Positions 12,330 to 23,576 of a stretch of DNA of 64,000 bases are shown here, piece after piece; position 1 is the first letter of the stretch; the number at the start of each line of letters is the position of its first letter. A program made the translations under genes and the position numbers. This DNA comes from Epiperipatus broadwayi (lineage: Eukaryota > Onychophora > Udeonychophora > Euonychophora > Peripatidae), in the NCBI GenBank assembly GCA_028023455.1, contig JAQFVV010000349.1, positions 467,501 to 531,500 of the forward strand. Reading direction: 5' to 3'. The notes beneath the pieces were generated by a model. That model did not search any database. It saw only the letters and a list, made by a program, of their open reading frames with translations, and had not been told where the DNA came from.

Positions 12330-14560
12330 TATGCATATATATGTCCATCATCATTTTCAACCATTATTGATCCACTGTAGGACCAGGATCTCTCCAAGTT
12401 CAATCCATCTTGACTTATCTTTAACCTCTCTTCCACATTACCCCAGTCCATTTCCTTATTTCATTCATCCATCTCACATGTGGTCTCCTTCTATGTCTTT
12501 TAAATGTCCCAGTTTAAGATTTTAACTGTCCATCTATTATCATTTCTTCTAACAACATGTACATCCCACTTCCACTTCAGTCTTTTAATTCTTTCAATGA
12601 TGTCAGTAACATGTGTTTGTTATTTCACCCATGTATTTCATTTTTGTTCTCTTCTTGTTACTCCAAACATATATCTCTCCATACTTGATGATCCAATACT
12701 TTAATCACTGAAGAAATGTTTATAGAATCAAATGCTTTTTTATAATCTACAAATCCAAAACATAATAGCAACTCATATTCATTGGTTCTTTCTATAACTT
12801 CTCTCAGTACTTGTATATGATCAATTGTACTGAAAACACTTTAAATCCAACTTGTTTTTTTTGTTTGGTTAAAATCAAAGTTGCTGTAAATGAGTTGTAA
12901 TTATTTTGGTAAAAATTTTGTAAACTGATAAAAGACTGATAGGTTTGTAATTTCTAATATCTTCTTTATCATATTTTTAAAATATTAAAATTAATACTGC
13001 ATTCTTCAAATCATCTGGTATATCAGTTTCATTTAGACATTTGGTATACAAGTTTGCCAAAAACAGAAATCTATTTCTTTTTCTGCTTCTTTTAAGATAT
13101 CAATTATAATTCCATCATTACCTGAAGCTTTCCCTTCTTCATAAATTTTATTGCATGTCTCATTTCTTCATTTAAAATCCTAGTCAATTCAGAAGATATA
13201 GTAGTTGTGGGAGATACTTTTCCTTGTTTTTTGTATAATTCTTGATAAAAATTTTCTATACATTTCATAATATATCAGTTTTTTGTAATAGTTCCATCTT
13301 TTTTTCTTATTGTAGAAAAAGTTTCCTACCAATATCAAGATGCTTTATATTCTTGAGACTTTTATTCTCTTCTATAGCTTTCCTTATTAGTTTACAATTA
13401 TATCACTTTTTTTTTGCATCATTTTACAAAATTTAAGATATTCAATCCTTAATGCATTATTTTTATATATTTTCACATTTCTTTTTTTTTTTTGTAAATA
13501 GTTGTCTCAGTAGAAATTTTAGTGGTCAATTGCTCCTTTTTTGTACCAGCTAATTATGTTGCAGTTTTTAAAAGTGCATCAGTTATCTTCCTATCAATTT
13601 TGTTCAAATCTGAATCATGTTCAACATCTGTTAATATTTAAAAACAATTTGCAAGTTCTAATTTAAATTCATTGGAATGTTTCTGGAGATTAGAAATATG
13701 AACTGTGAATATTGGTGTTTTTTTTTAATAATTTTTGGCCTTTCTAGTTTTGCATTAACATGTATCTTACATCTTACTAATCGATGATCTCATTCTATAT
13801 TGAATTTACTAAGAACATTACAATCTCGAAATATATATATTTTTCTGTTAGTCAGAATATAATCCAATTATATATCTTCATTTAGATATTTTCATGTCAT
13901 TTTTCATTTAACATTTTTCTCAAAAAATAATTCATAATATAAACTTTTCTTTTTCTGCTAACCTCACAAGTCTATGACCTCTCTCATTTCTATCACCATA
14001 AACAAACTTACCTACAACACTCTCATGTATCAATTGTTTACTAATTTTAGCATTAAAGTCCCCCATGACAATTTTAAAATGTTTTATATGATCAAAAGGC
14101 TTTTGTATATCCATATAAAAATTCTCTATTTCATCATAGCAATGAGAACTTGTTGGGGCATAAATCTGAATTATCTGCATTTGGTATCTGCTATTAAGTT
14201 GAATAACTTATCTTGCTACTCTGTCCAATACACCATTAATCTTCACAATGTTGTTCTTTCACTTTTTATTTATAATAAATCCTACTCCATTTGTACTTCA
14301 ATGTTTGTGCTTTTGTAGTACAATACATGACCACTTTTTAAAATCAATTGTCTCTTCATCTTTTCTTCTAACTTCACAAAGTCCAATAATGTTCCATTTA
14401 ATATAAGACAGTTCTTCTTCCAATTCTTGCAATATTCCTTTACTTGAAATGGATTTGCAATTGTAAGTACCTAAATAAAATGTCATCATCAAATGGCACC
14501 CTGGCTTCACAACCAGGAGATTATTAGTACTCTTGGCCTTTGGATGTTAACCCTGCTGCT
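12330..14560 (-). pseudogene. RTE-type LINE retrotransposon, decayed
   Basis: Read on the minus strand this is a near full-length but broken non-LTR element. Near 14510-14300 is the start of an endonuclease-exonuclease-phosphatase domain (LEEELSYIKWNIIGLCEVRR). At 14180-13932 comes its catalytic part (IIQIYAPTS, KIVMGDFNAK, GDRNERGHRLVRLAE). The reverse transcriptase lies between about 13900 and 12600 with many stops; a VDYKKAFDSI motif near 12770-12735 is recognisable. At the 3' end the minus frame gives RRRPHVRWMNEI, then DPGPTVDQ-type wording, and stops near a GATGAT-rich tail at 12340. That tail matches the RTE 3' fragment at 30769. The endonuclease nicks the target and the RT copies RNA there. 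Frameshifts and stops make it inactive. Confidence 0.85.
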
Positions 14561-15074
14561 TTGGCTAGTAGCTTTACAGCCTCCTGGGATTAAGAGTCAT
14601 GATATATTTTACATATCAGTATAAATATCTATTAGAAACAAAATTTACATACACATTTATTTTGCCTTTAAGAAAACTCAAATCAAAACAGTTAAGAGTT
14701 AACAGGCAACTAAGAAGAAAGACTACAGTATTTCTTGAACTTAAAAATCAAAGGTAAAAATTCAATAAACTTGCCACACTGACTAATGCATAATTGCTAC
14801 AACAACAAGAACATATGGAGTGGACATTAGAAATTTACCAATGATTAATTTTTTTAAGACCTTCAAGATATATATATCTACATACAACTACAATTTACAA
14901 TTTAAAAATTGATATAACTTACATATTAATAACAAATAATAAAAGTAGAGAATGAATTTGTATTTAAATCAAAGTAAAAATGCTTTTAGAAGCATTTTTC
15001 TTTTTGGTTTGTGAAAGTTTTTTTTATTGATTTATTTTTCTTTGGTTCATTGGATGACTGAAGTAAGAATTTTT

Positions 15075-16462
15075 GGTTGTTTTACAATAGCGTGTTGAAA
15101 CCACTGGAGGGCATTATTTCTATGATAGCGCACAGAAATATGCCATTTAGGTGGCCTCCTCTGCCGCTATCGAACATTCTATTTCTAATGCATAAGCCTA
15201 GAAATAGTCCGTTGATATGGGGGGGGATATCGGCTGCTGTGTTTATTTCTACACTAATGCACAGAAACATGACATTTAGCCAATCTGCCACAGAAGCTAT
15301 CGTGTCAGCTTACAGCTCAGATTTTTTGTGCTAAGCATTTTGGATGTGCGATCACATTTCAGTTTTGGTTACAGTATTGTCTGAGGGTGGCTGGAATTCC
15401 GATTGTCAAAACTATTTTAATATTCATTAAGATCACCTCCCCCTCTATCTCACATGTTTTAGGAAGGTCTACTAATAATTATCAGCAGAGTCTCGTGCTT
15501 CCCTAGCCCCCATTTCCTGCCGAAAAATGGGCCAAGTGTAGTTAAAAGCACGATTCCTATCAAATCACGCTCTAAGTCACGTTTTGTGTGAGAACAACTG
15601 CCAGCTGATTAATCGAATGGCTGCTGGAACCGGGTTATCAAACAAAACAAGCTTGAAGCTGCGTGCCTGCTGTTTTTTTTTCTTTTTCTTGAAGAGCCCA
15701 AAAAGTTGCTTTTAATTGCCGTATATATTGATGGTTTTTTGGGGAATTACCGTCAAAACTTGGTCAACCTTCGAGTTGTTGGCATTCCATTCTAAACACC
15801 CTCCCCCATTCCTTTCCCCCTCTGCCAAAGTTGTACTTTGGCTTGTAAATGTTACCGTTAAATGGACAATAGATTTATTTATAATTTATTAAAATAAAAC
15901 AACAAAACAAACCAAGATAAAAAAAAGAAGTTGAATCGGCTGATTTTTTCCTTATACAATACGGAACAGAAAATAGAAAGGGTTTAATGAGAAGAATAAA
16001 AACAAACAAAAAATTGGTAACTACTTTTTAAAATTCATTTTTAATCGATGTTTTTTTTTTTTTGGGGGGGGGGGGGTTGCCAAAATCGATTTGATAGCTG
16101 CCATACTTTTTAAACATGATAAACAACAACAACATCAACAAAAAAAACAACAAAAAAATACATAGACCGAAAAAAAAAAACGGCCCCTTTGAAAATATAA
16201 ATAATGAAAAGAATCAAAAAAAAAAAATTAAGTACTTTTTTTGTATATTCATTTATTGTAATTTTTTCTATGCATTTGTTTTCTTTTTTTGTTGTGTTTA
16301 AAAAATTTGATTCCATATTACTTTTACAAATGTGATAAACAACAAAAAAAAAAAACCAAAGCCAACCAAAAAAGAAACCCGGCCCCGGCAACATTATATT
16401 TATCTTTGTTTACAAACCAACCCTGCCCTCTGGCGGTTTCAACATGCTATTGTAAAACAACC
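15075..16462. mobile_element. Non-autonomous DNA transposon with ~38-bp TIRs
   Basis: The left end GGTTGTTTTACAATAGCGTG (15075) is matched by the inverse of GCATGTTGAAACC..-type sequence ending in CTATTGTAAAACAACC (16462). The repeats run about 38 bp to AGGGCA/TGCCCT. The flanks GAATTTTT (15067-15074) and TAATTTTT (16463-16470) agree in 7 of 8 bases, which suggests an 8-bp target duplication as in hAT or Mutator-like elements. The interior is more GC-rich on the left (15075-15850) and homopolymer-rich on the right. A 13-base G run follows a T run near 16050-16077. Frames at 15077-15334 and 16110-16394 are not recognisable proteins. Confidence 0.75.
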
Positions 16463-17377
16463 TAATTTTTTTAAAAATAAATAAATAAATAAATTCACTA
16501 TAGCTATTATAATACAATAGCTATTATTTCGAATTTAAAAAAATGTAGAAGAAATTTTTTAATTTATTTTAGATTAATATTGAACTTTTAGTCTCTTCAA
16601 ATTTTATCCCTTAAAAAATTTAAATATAAAACAATATAAATAAATATTAATGATAATTTTTTAATATTGTATGTTAGGAAAAAATATTGTATTTAAACAT
16701 TTTAATTATTTATATATATATGCACACAGTTTTTTAAATAATAGTTGATGAAAGCTGATAAAACAAAATGCAAAAAATATGATATTTAAATAATATTAAA
16801 TTAATTAAGCACAAGTCATACTATTAAATATATTAAAATATTTTAATTTTATTTTGTTCAGAAATTTTCATTTTTGGTTATTTTTTTCAGATAGCAGTTA
16901 TAAAAAATGTCATGATTCCACTACAAAAGATGCCATGCAAAATGTCAAAAATTACTTTTCTGAAGTTTAAATGTCATGTAAAAACAACAATAGAAATAGA
17001 AAGATAATATTTACGTTGAAAAACTATCAAATTAATACTTAAAACTGTATGCATTCTGTTGGTAACAAAAATACTAATTTGGTCAGACATATTTGATTTA
17101 TTTCTGTAATAATTTGTTCCAATTTAAAGTATAATTTTTTAAAATTTATGTAAGCATTTGATGATTTTTTTTTTTAAAAAAATGACAAACGATAATTTTA
17201 AAAAAGACCAATACTATAAACTGATTATCTAAAGAAAAAATATTAATTTTATTACTGATAACATTAATTTGTTTAGATGTGGATACTCAAGAAAATTTAT
17301 AAGCTAAACATTTTTTTCAATAGTCAAAATAAGAGTCATAGATCACATGACCCTATTCTCTTAAGCTTGTAAGTTAT

Positions 17378-17480
17378 AAACAATGAGGATTGCCAATTCC
17401 TCAACAAGCTTTGAATAAATGCTTAGCCGAGAAAGCATTTATTATAAAGCTTGTTGAGGAATTGGCAATCCTCATTGTTT
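17378..17480. repeat. Near-perfect 103-bp hairpin
   Basis: AAACAATGAGGATTGCCAAT at 17378 is inverted exactly at 17461-17480, and pairing continues through CAACAAGCTTT and AAATGCTT inward to a short loop. The left flank (TCAAAATAAG..CATAGATCACATGACCC, 17322-17353) reappears inverted to the right of the related fold-back at 36243-36570. Both are therefore members of one repeat family. Confidence 0.85.
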
Positions 17481-18064
17481 ATTCTTTCCAATACTTTTTC
17501 AACTGGAAAAAAAACCATTCCAGATTTTTTTTAAAAAATCCAATGTATATTATTTATAGGAATGTTATTACACCTATGAAATACAAAATGTTTTTTTTTA
17601 AAAAAAAAAAAACAGCATTAACTATTAACAAAGACAATAACCCTAGTGGTTTTGGATATCACATACTACCATAAATCCTTACATTAATTTTATTTTTAAA
17701 AAATGCTAATGTTGTTGGAATTCTGAATAAAATAACCTTAACATTTTAATAAATGATAGGTTGCTCTCAAGTTTATTGACTTTTACACTTTTATAATTGT
17801 GTTTAATCACTTCGGTGGTTTCTTACAGCTAAAGATTGCCATTGAAGCAAATATAAATTTTGTTTATCTAAATGACATAATGTTTTTTCTGTAAAATGCA
17901 CATATTCTATTGTATTGTTAAAAGATAGTGTAAATAATTTATATTAATCCTAACAAAGTAAGATAATATTTGTTTCTAAAAATGCTCTATCTTTTTAATT
18001 TAGCATATTTCTGTATATGTGTATTGTTTAATTACAATCTTAAAAATACCCATGTTTTTTTTAG

Positions 18065-18252
18065 AGAGATGTTAAAACTAGGTTCTTCAAAACCATGGCA
18101 AGAAGCAATACAAGTAATTTCAGGAGTTAATTATATGGATCCTCAGCCACTTTTAGATTATTTTAATCCATTGTATGAATGGCTTAAAAATCAAAATGCA
18201 AAACAAAACAACTCTATTGGATGGAATTGCAGTGCCTTAAAAGATTTACTAA
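18065..18252 (+). CDS. ACE: ACE-like peptidyl dipeptidase, C-terminal catalytic-domain exon
   Basis: The exon opens with A (completing Arg from the previous exon) and then reads EMLKLGSSKPWQEAIQVISG, followed by MDPQPLLDYFNPLYEWLK and a N..IGW segment. This is the end of the M2 domain, which in animal ACEs reads M.LG.S.PW.EA....G...M....L..YF.PL..WL...N....GW. The acceptor is TTTTTTTTAG (18055-18064). The chosen donor is CTAA|GTATGG at 18253, leaving phase 1. That fits the AT that opens the exon at 61075 and makes Asn. If the donor is not used, the frame runs on to a stop at 18291-18293 and adds LSMVILFLLYILIF, a short hydrophobic tail. The domain identity is firm; the 3' boundary is inferred. 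Confidence 0.92.
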
Positions 18253-18654
18253 GTATGGTCATACTGTTTTTACTTTATATATTAATATTTTGAATAGTTT
18301 ATATTTTTTCTGTATCTTTTTGATTCTTTTGATTATTTCTACTCACTTCTTTTGATTATTTTATAGCTAGATAGATAAATAAATCGATAAATAAAAGCAT
18401 ATGTACACTTCAAGAAAATATAAGAATTTATAATACAAATAAGGCATTGGATTAATATTACAGTCTATTCTTGAAAACTTTTCTTTATTAGACTTTTACT
18501 TTGGAGTAGTGTTAAAACTTTATCTAAGCTATCTAAGTTTTTAATAATTTTCTGATGTTGAAGAGAACACATTACATTTGATTTTAAATTTATATAATCG
18601 TAAACTTACTTTTTTAATTTCATAAATTTTCCAATTCATGTACACAAGATTTGA

Positions 18655-18715
18655 AATACCAGGCACTCATACCTGGAGACTAATTGAAAGTCTGAGTTCA
18701 AATCCCCTACATTTT
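18655..18715 (+). repeat. tRNA-like SINE fragment
   Basis: AGGCACTCATACCTGGAGAC is followed by GAAAGTCTGAGTTCAAATCC. The latter matches the B-box-containing tail of the SINE-like elements at 9.7 and 21.39 kb (GAAAGTCTGAGTTCGAATCC). No hammerhead part is present. The rest of 18253-19946 shows only AT-rich DNA and microsatellites. Confidence 0.45.
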
Positions 18716-19946
18716 AAATCATGTATACATAAAATAAAGAATCTTTAAAAAAATGAGTAAAATAATTACAAAACAGTTTTTATTTATATATATTAAATGC
18801 AACTCCTAGTATTAGTTTTAAAATTGGTGTATCTTTGTGTGTGTATGTGTATATACATATATGTGCAATTTATGTAACAGAGCCTGAAAGTAGAGCATCT
18901 TTCCATGTATATGATTTGGCTTCAAATTCAAGCCAAGTATATTTGAAATTTTTTTCAATAGGCTTGGAATTTTTTTTTTAATTAGTAAACTATGACGTAT
19001 CTATTTAACCACTTGATAGTGGCTAATAAATAAGCATCCACACAAATTTTTTATTATCTTGCAATTGGAAAACCTGATATCATTAACTGTTCCTCTACAA
19101 AAAACTATTGGAGAGACATTTGTCTTGCACTGGGATGCTTAACACTTTTACTTATACATAATTTCTAATAATAAAACAAAAGTGAAGTTAATCTCATAAA
19201 ATTTAATATATCAATATTATATATACAAATAATTACAGCTACCTTGTGGCATGACTTCTATTATTAATATCACATACAATTTTATATAAGTGGTTGAAGA
19301 TTGCAGACGTGTTGTAAGATAGCTACAGCTAATATTTATTATTACATTTAATATAGTAGTGATATATTAAATTTTATAAGATTAACTACAGTTTTGTTTA
19401 TATATATTGTAACAGTATAAATAAAAGTATAAACTGTGGCATTAAAAATGTATTCCAACTTACAAAAATTTGTAAGTTGATAATGATGAGCACCATGCTA
19501 GATGTTTTATTTACAACAATATGGGTGATACTTCTTTAAACAGTTACAATGACCCAATAATCGGTATTAAATGTACAAATACATCTTAAAATAAAAGTAA
19601 CAGAATGAATAGGTGCAGTATCCATCACTGGCGATTTTGCATTAACTTCAGAGCAAATACAGGCATAAATGATCAATCAAGGTTACCATGGCAATTGATA
19701 ACAATACTAACTTTATTATACCGAATATACAATATGGAGATGACAATCAAAATATCGAAGAAATAATAATAAAACTAATAAATTAATACTTATACACTAT
19801 TTCTTTACTTCCAATAATAAATTTTCCAACCTTAAAAATATTTCGCTTATGTTAAAATATAAACTTATGTAATATTAAAAAATAATATTTACAATTTTGT
19901 ATTATAGTTTATTATTATATAACAATTGCAACAATACACATATTTA

Positions 19947-20061
19947 ACAAAGGCAAAACTCTCCATACGTAGTGCCACCCAGTGCCAACCAGAATAATCA
20001 ATGGAAGCCAGAGGCTTGTGCATAAAGTGGCACTACTGTATGAAGAGTTTTGCCTTTGTTA
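19947..20061. repeat. Short TIR derivative of repeat family 2
   Basis: AACAAAGGCAAAACTCTCCA (19947) is inverted at the right end (GTATGAAGAGTTTTGCCTTTGTT, ending near 20061), giving ~33-bp terminal repeats around a ~50-bp centre. The right part also matches the tail of the unit at 31280-31330 (GGCA..GACACTACTGTATGAAGAG), so it looks like an internally deleted family-2 element. The stretch 20062-21170 shows nothing else. Confidence 0.65.
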
Positions 20062-21169
20062 ATAACAGATGTGCTAGCATTAGAAGTGGTGATCATGTAA
20101 TACACATATTTATTTGACTTTTTTATTTAAATTATTTTTAATTTAGATATTAGAGTCATGAAATGGAGTAGAAGCATATCTCTTAAATATTAACAATATT
20201 TAAATCTCCCCATGTATAGTAAAGATAAAACAAAATATATCTCTGCTCTACTCCCAGTTAAACATATTTAATGCATAGTTGTTATTTATAATCATATTTA
20301 TTTATTAAATATTATATATATATATATCTTATGAGTAAGAATAAAGCTTTAAACTAAAGTAATATATATTTTTCAACTTTATAATAGGTTCACATATACA
20401 TATATAAATCATTAATTAATATACATTTTTTAAAATTAATATTTGTTAAATAAAAGGTGTTATTACTATTATATTTTTATATAAATTACTTTTGGAAATT
20501 ATATTTTTTTATAAAGTAAAACATAAAATAATATAAAGGTGTGATATTGAATAATAACTACCAGTTGTCATTGCATATTTAATCAACACCAGAAGTAATC
20601 TATGTTTGAAGCTGGTTATGTGATAAGTGAATGGAACGATTATATTAGCCATTATCTTTGAATATCTGATTTGTTTTTGAAGAATAATTTTTTTTTAATA
20701 TCCTTTTCCATTTCTTTTTAATTGGATAAATGTAATAAAACATAAGGTATTAACTAATTTTAAAAAGAGATATGCACTATACCATTCATTGACTCTACAC
20801 TGAGATTTTTATCCAATTCCTAGGAAAAATATAGTAGCAAATAAAAGGCAATTTCTCCCTCAATCTTATTATCTTAACAATCCTTTTTTTTTGAGCTATT
20901 GAAATATATAATTAATCCTCAGTTAAGTTTTTAAATCACGAAATTTGAAAAAAAATTTCTTAATTGTGTTGTTCAGTTCAATGTTTGCTTCCTTAATTAT
21001 TTTTATTCAAAAGTCATGCCCTTTTTACAAGTCAGGCAATCATTTCAAGAAACTTTTATTGATTTTTCATGTTCTCTCTAGTGTTGTATTAAAGAGCTCA
21101 TTTGCATAAATAAAAATATAAAAAATAGTACTTTAATATGGGCTTTGAATGTTCCATCATTAGATTTTT

Positions 21170-21405
21170 AATGAAATGGATGAAGAGCTATGGATTGGAT
21201 TAGTTTGAAGCCTGTTCATTAAATTATGAAGATTGGCTATCTTAATATAAATCTGGACCAACTGGTGATTGCTGGTTTAGCATAAAATACATATATTGGT
21301 GATTATTTATCTTTTCAACATGTGTATGATCAGGTGGGTCAGCAATATGAGATGGCATGGAGAGTTGATGATTATGTAAAAGTCTGAGTTTGAATCCCTT
21401 ATATA
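21170..21405 (+). mobile_element. SINE-like element with hammerhead and tRNA-like tail, copy 3
   Basis: The leader (GATTGGATTAGTTTGAAGCC near 21194) matches the minus-strand copy at 9545-9450. The hammerhead-like module lies at 21250-21304, followed by the same tail (ATCTTTTCAACATGTGTATG, GATCAGGTGGGTCAGCAATA) and a degenerate B box (GAGTTTGAATCC). A direct single copy, unlike the inverted pair at 9.2-9.8 kb. Confidence 0.65.
21250..21304 (+). ncRNA. Hammerhead-like ribozyme motif (SINE copy 3)
   Basis: Stem I again pairs AATC + ACCAA with TTGGT + GATT. The core is CTGGTGA (A-to-G) and AAAA in place of GAAA. Stem II keeps TGCT/AGCA. It is decayed, but it preserves the same fold as the copies at 9.4 and 9.6 kb. 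Confidence 0.5.
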
Positions 21406-21903
21406 TTATTTTATGGATTGTAATAATTATTAACATTCAAGAACAGAATACTATTTTTTTATTATTTATTCTAATCAATAATTAATAACAATATTTATTT
21501 TTATATGATAAATTATTTAAATATTGATATCTGTAATTTTTATTTAATTAATTATTTATTTACTATCATATGCACACATATATCATGTATTGAGTAGATT
21601 GTTTATTCATAGTCAATACAAATCATAACTTTGTATTAACCATATTCTATGTAAATCTCTTAAATAATAATAGAGTTTTGTTTTGTGTTTTTTATTACTT
21701 TTTTAACCTTCATATGGCCCTCCTATTTACAATTTTCCTTCATTTTGGAAAAAAACAAAAAACAAAAGATATATTAGTTCCTTTCAATATTTTCTTTTAC
21801 CTACATGCTATATTGTCTGATTATTCATTAATTTATCTCTATTTTTTTTCCTCTTTCCTTTTTTATTTTTGCTTTTTTAATATATAACATATAATAACAA
21901 CAG

Positions 21904-22238
21904 CCACTCTTTTTACACTTTGAAGCAATATATATTTATTAAGTTTACAGTTTCACCTGAATAAAATTATGGATAAAGGTGAATAAATATAAATATGATA
22001 ATAATTAAGAATAGTAATAAAGGGTAAAGTAGATTTTAAAGTTATATAATAGTAAGTTTTATAAATAATGTGATGTTAATTAAGTTGGTAAAATTGTAAC
22101 AATTTAATAGGTATATGTATAAAATATGGTTGTATTGATATAATGTTTAAATTTTTGTAGATCTGATGAAGACTGCTAGGAACAGTCGAAACTGTAAAAT
22201 TAATAAATATATTTTGCTTCAAAGTGTAAAAAGAGTGG
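21904..22238. mobile_element. Fold-back element with hammerhead-like core (family 3)
   Basis: CCACTCTTTTTACACTTTGA at 21904 is inverted exactly at the right end (TCAAAGTGTAAAAAGAGTGG, 22219-22238), with terminal repeats of about 50 bp running to GTTTACAGTTTC/GAAACTGTAAA. Just inside the right repeat is CTGATGA (22163) + A + GACTG / loop / CAGTC + GAAAC, a stem-loop with a hammerhead-type core plus one extra base. Related pairs lie at 32.1-32.5 and 43.7-44.0 kb. Confidence 0.7.
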
Positions 22239-22739
22239 ACTTTTGTTATTATATGTTAATTTATCTCTACTCAAATTTTTAAGTATCTTTAACTCTAAAA
22301 ATAAAGATTAACACTGGTAATAAGATTTCATAAATATTTTCTTATGAAAAACTATAACATTTTCATTTTTATATTTTAGATAAAAAAGTAATTTCAAAAT
22401 AATATAGCATTCATTAAAATGCTTCCTACTGTGATTCTTACATAACATTTTAATTAATTCTAAAATATGAACAATATATAGCTTTAGATATTAATACCAT
22501 GTAAAAAAAAAATTCTACCCAAAACAATTTCATATTCCAGGGGAGTTTGACATATATATATTTCTTAAATTGATTGCTCTTAATAAAGAATAATAATAAA
22601 TATTATTATTGTTATTATTCATCTATGTGGAAAGGTTTCAAGCTTTTGACATTGAAAATACTTTAAATTCCTTTATCAGTTTCTGCCAAGAAAGCATTTT
22701 TTTACACATTCTAAGACAATTTTATATGGTCTCTTATAC

Positions 22740-23330
22740 TAAGGAACTGAGATTTGTTAATGTGAGGAGTTTTAATTAAAACAAAATTATCTATGTTAAA
22801 TTGATATGGAGTTATGATTTTATTATCTCTTTTTGCCCCATTTTAATTAAATTTTTCCTAGCTTTATTTTGATCTTGGATTGGATCAATTTCTTCTTGTA
22901 CTACAGATAAAGAAGTTTTCAAAAGAAGTGGATCATGTCTATCAAAGGGTAACCAAAAAGGAGTGAAACCTGTTGACTTATTTTATGTCAATTTCACACA
23001 ATTTTTCTATTCCCGATAATTTTCACTCCTATAATTTCTGAAAAACCTATTGAGCTCCCTCATTACCCTTTCACATGGGTTAAACTGAACATTTATTATG
23101 ATTGATAATATAGATTTGATATTGTGTTTTATTAACCAGGTGTTCCATTCAGTGAAAAGGAAAGGAGGTCCATGATTGATGAGAATTTTACTGAAGTTTT
23201 TCAATCATTGGAATTTGATGATTTTTTAACATGACCATAGTGCTTTTTGCATCTCCTGATAGGGTATGCCATGATGTATTTTAAAAAGATATGCATTAGA
23301 CTAACAGATATCAAAATTGTTTATAAAATG
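22740..23330 (-). pseudogene. Ty3/gypsy-like integrase remnant
   Basis: On the minus strand the frame 23204-23007 gives KILINHGPPFLFTEWNTWLI, then NPCERVMRELNRFFRNY. This is the end of an rve-type integrase core (DxGPPF..F..W ... N..ERV.RE), with the NP..E catalytic-glutamate region visible. The downstream frame, after shifts, gives STGFTPFWLPFDRHDPLLL, matching the STG..P..L.F segment that follows the core in retrotransposon polyproteins, and then QEEID. Stops and frameshifts (for example near 22800) break it. No LTRs are identified around it. It inserted reverse-transcribed DNA when active. Confidence 0.75.
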
Positions 23331-23576
23331 GCAGTGGCACATAAAAATTGAATGACAGTTTTCATTGGATGTTTAGCATACTAATATATATAATATTACA
23401 AATTGATGTCTGTATTTTTTCAAAATAATATACATAAATTTATAAATAAATATTAGAAAATACAGTATTTAAAAATTTATACAAATACATATACAACTGT
23501 CACTTAGAAGCACTTTCAACTATCTTTATAGTTTTTGTCAACTAGTATTTTGTAGTTTTTGTCAATATATATATAT

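Larger units (their letters stand above)
9993..18064 (+). other. ACE-like intron, ~8.1 kb
   Basis: The GT at 9993 and the AG at 18063-18064 follow the GT-AG rule, with a long T-run before the acceptor. It contains a SINE-like repeat (10.39 kb), a hairpin (11.46 kb), an RTE LINE, a TIR element and a perfect hairpin, listed separately. The stretches 10550-11463, 11584-12329, 14561-15074 and 16463-17377 hold nothing I recognise beyond AT microsatellites. Confidence 0.85.

Noticed and set aside
13974-14318. 114-codon plus-strand frame
   Set aside because: It is the antisense shadow of the RTE endonuclease domain on the minus strand.
16110-16394. 94-codon minus-strand frame and its plus-strand mirror (16116-16301)
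   Set aside because: Both are Lys/Asn- or Phe-rich low-complexity translations of poly-A/poly-T-rich sequence inside the TIR element, with no motif.
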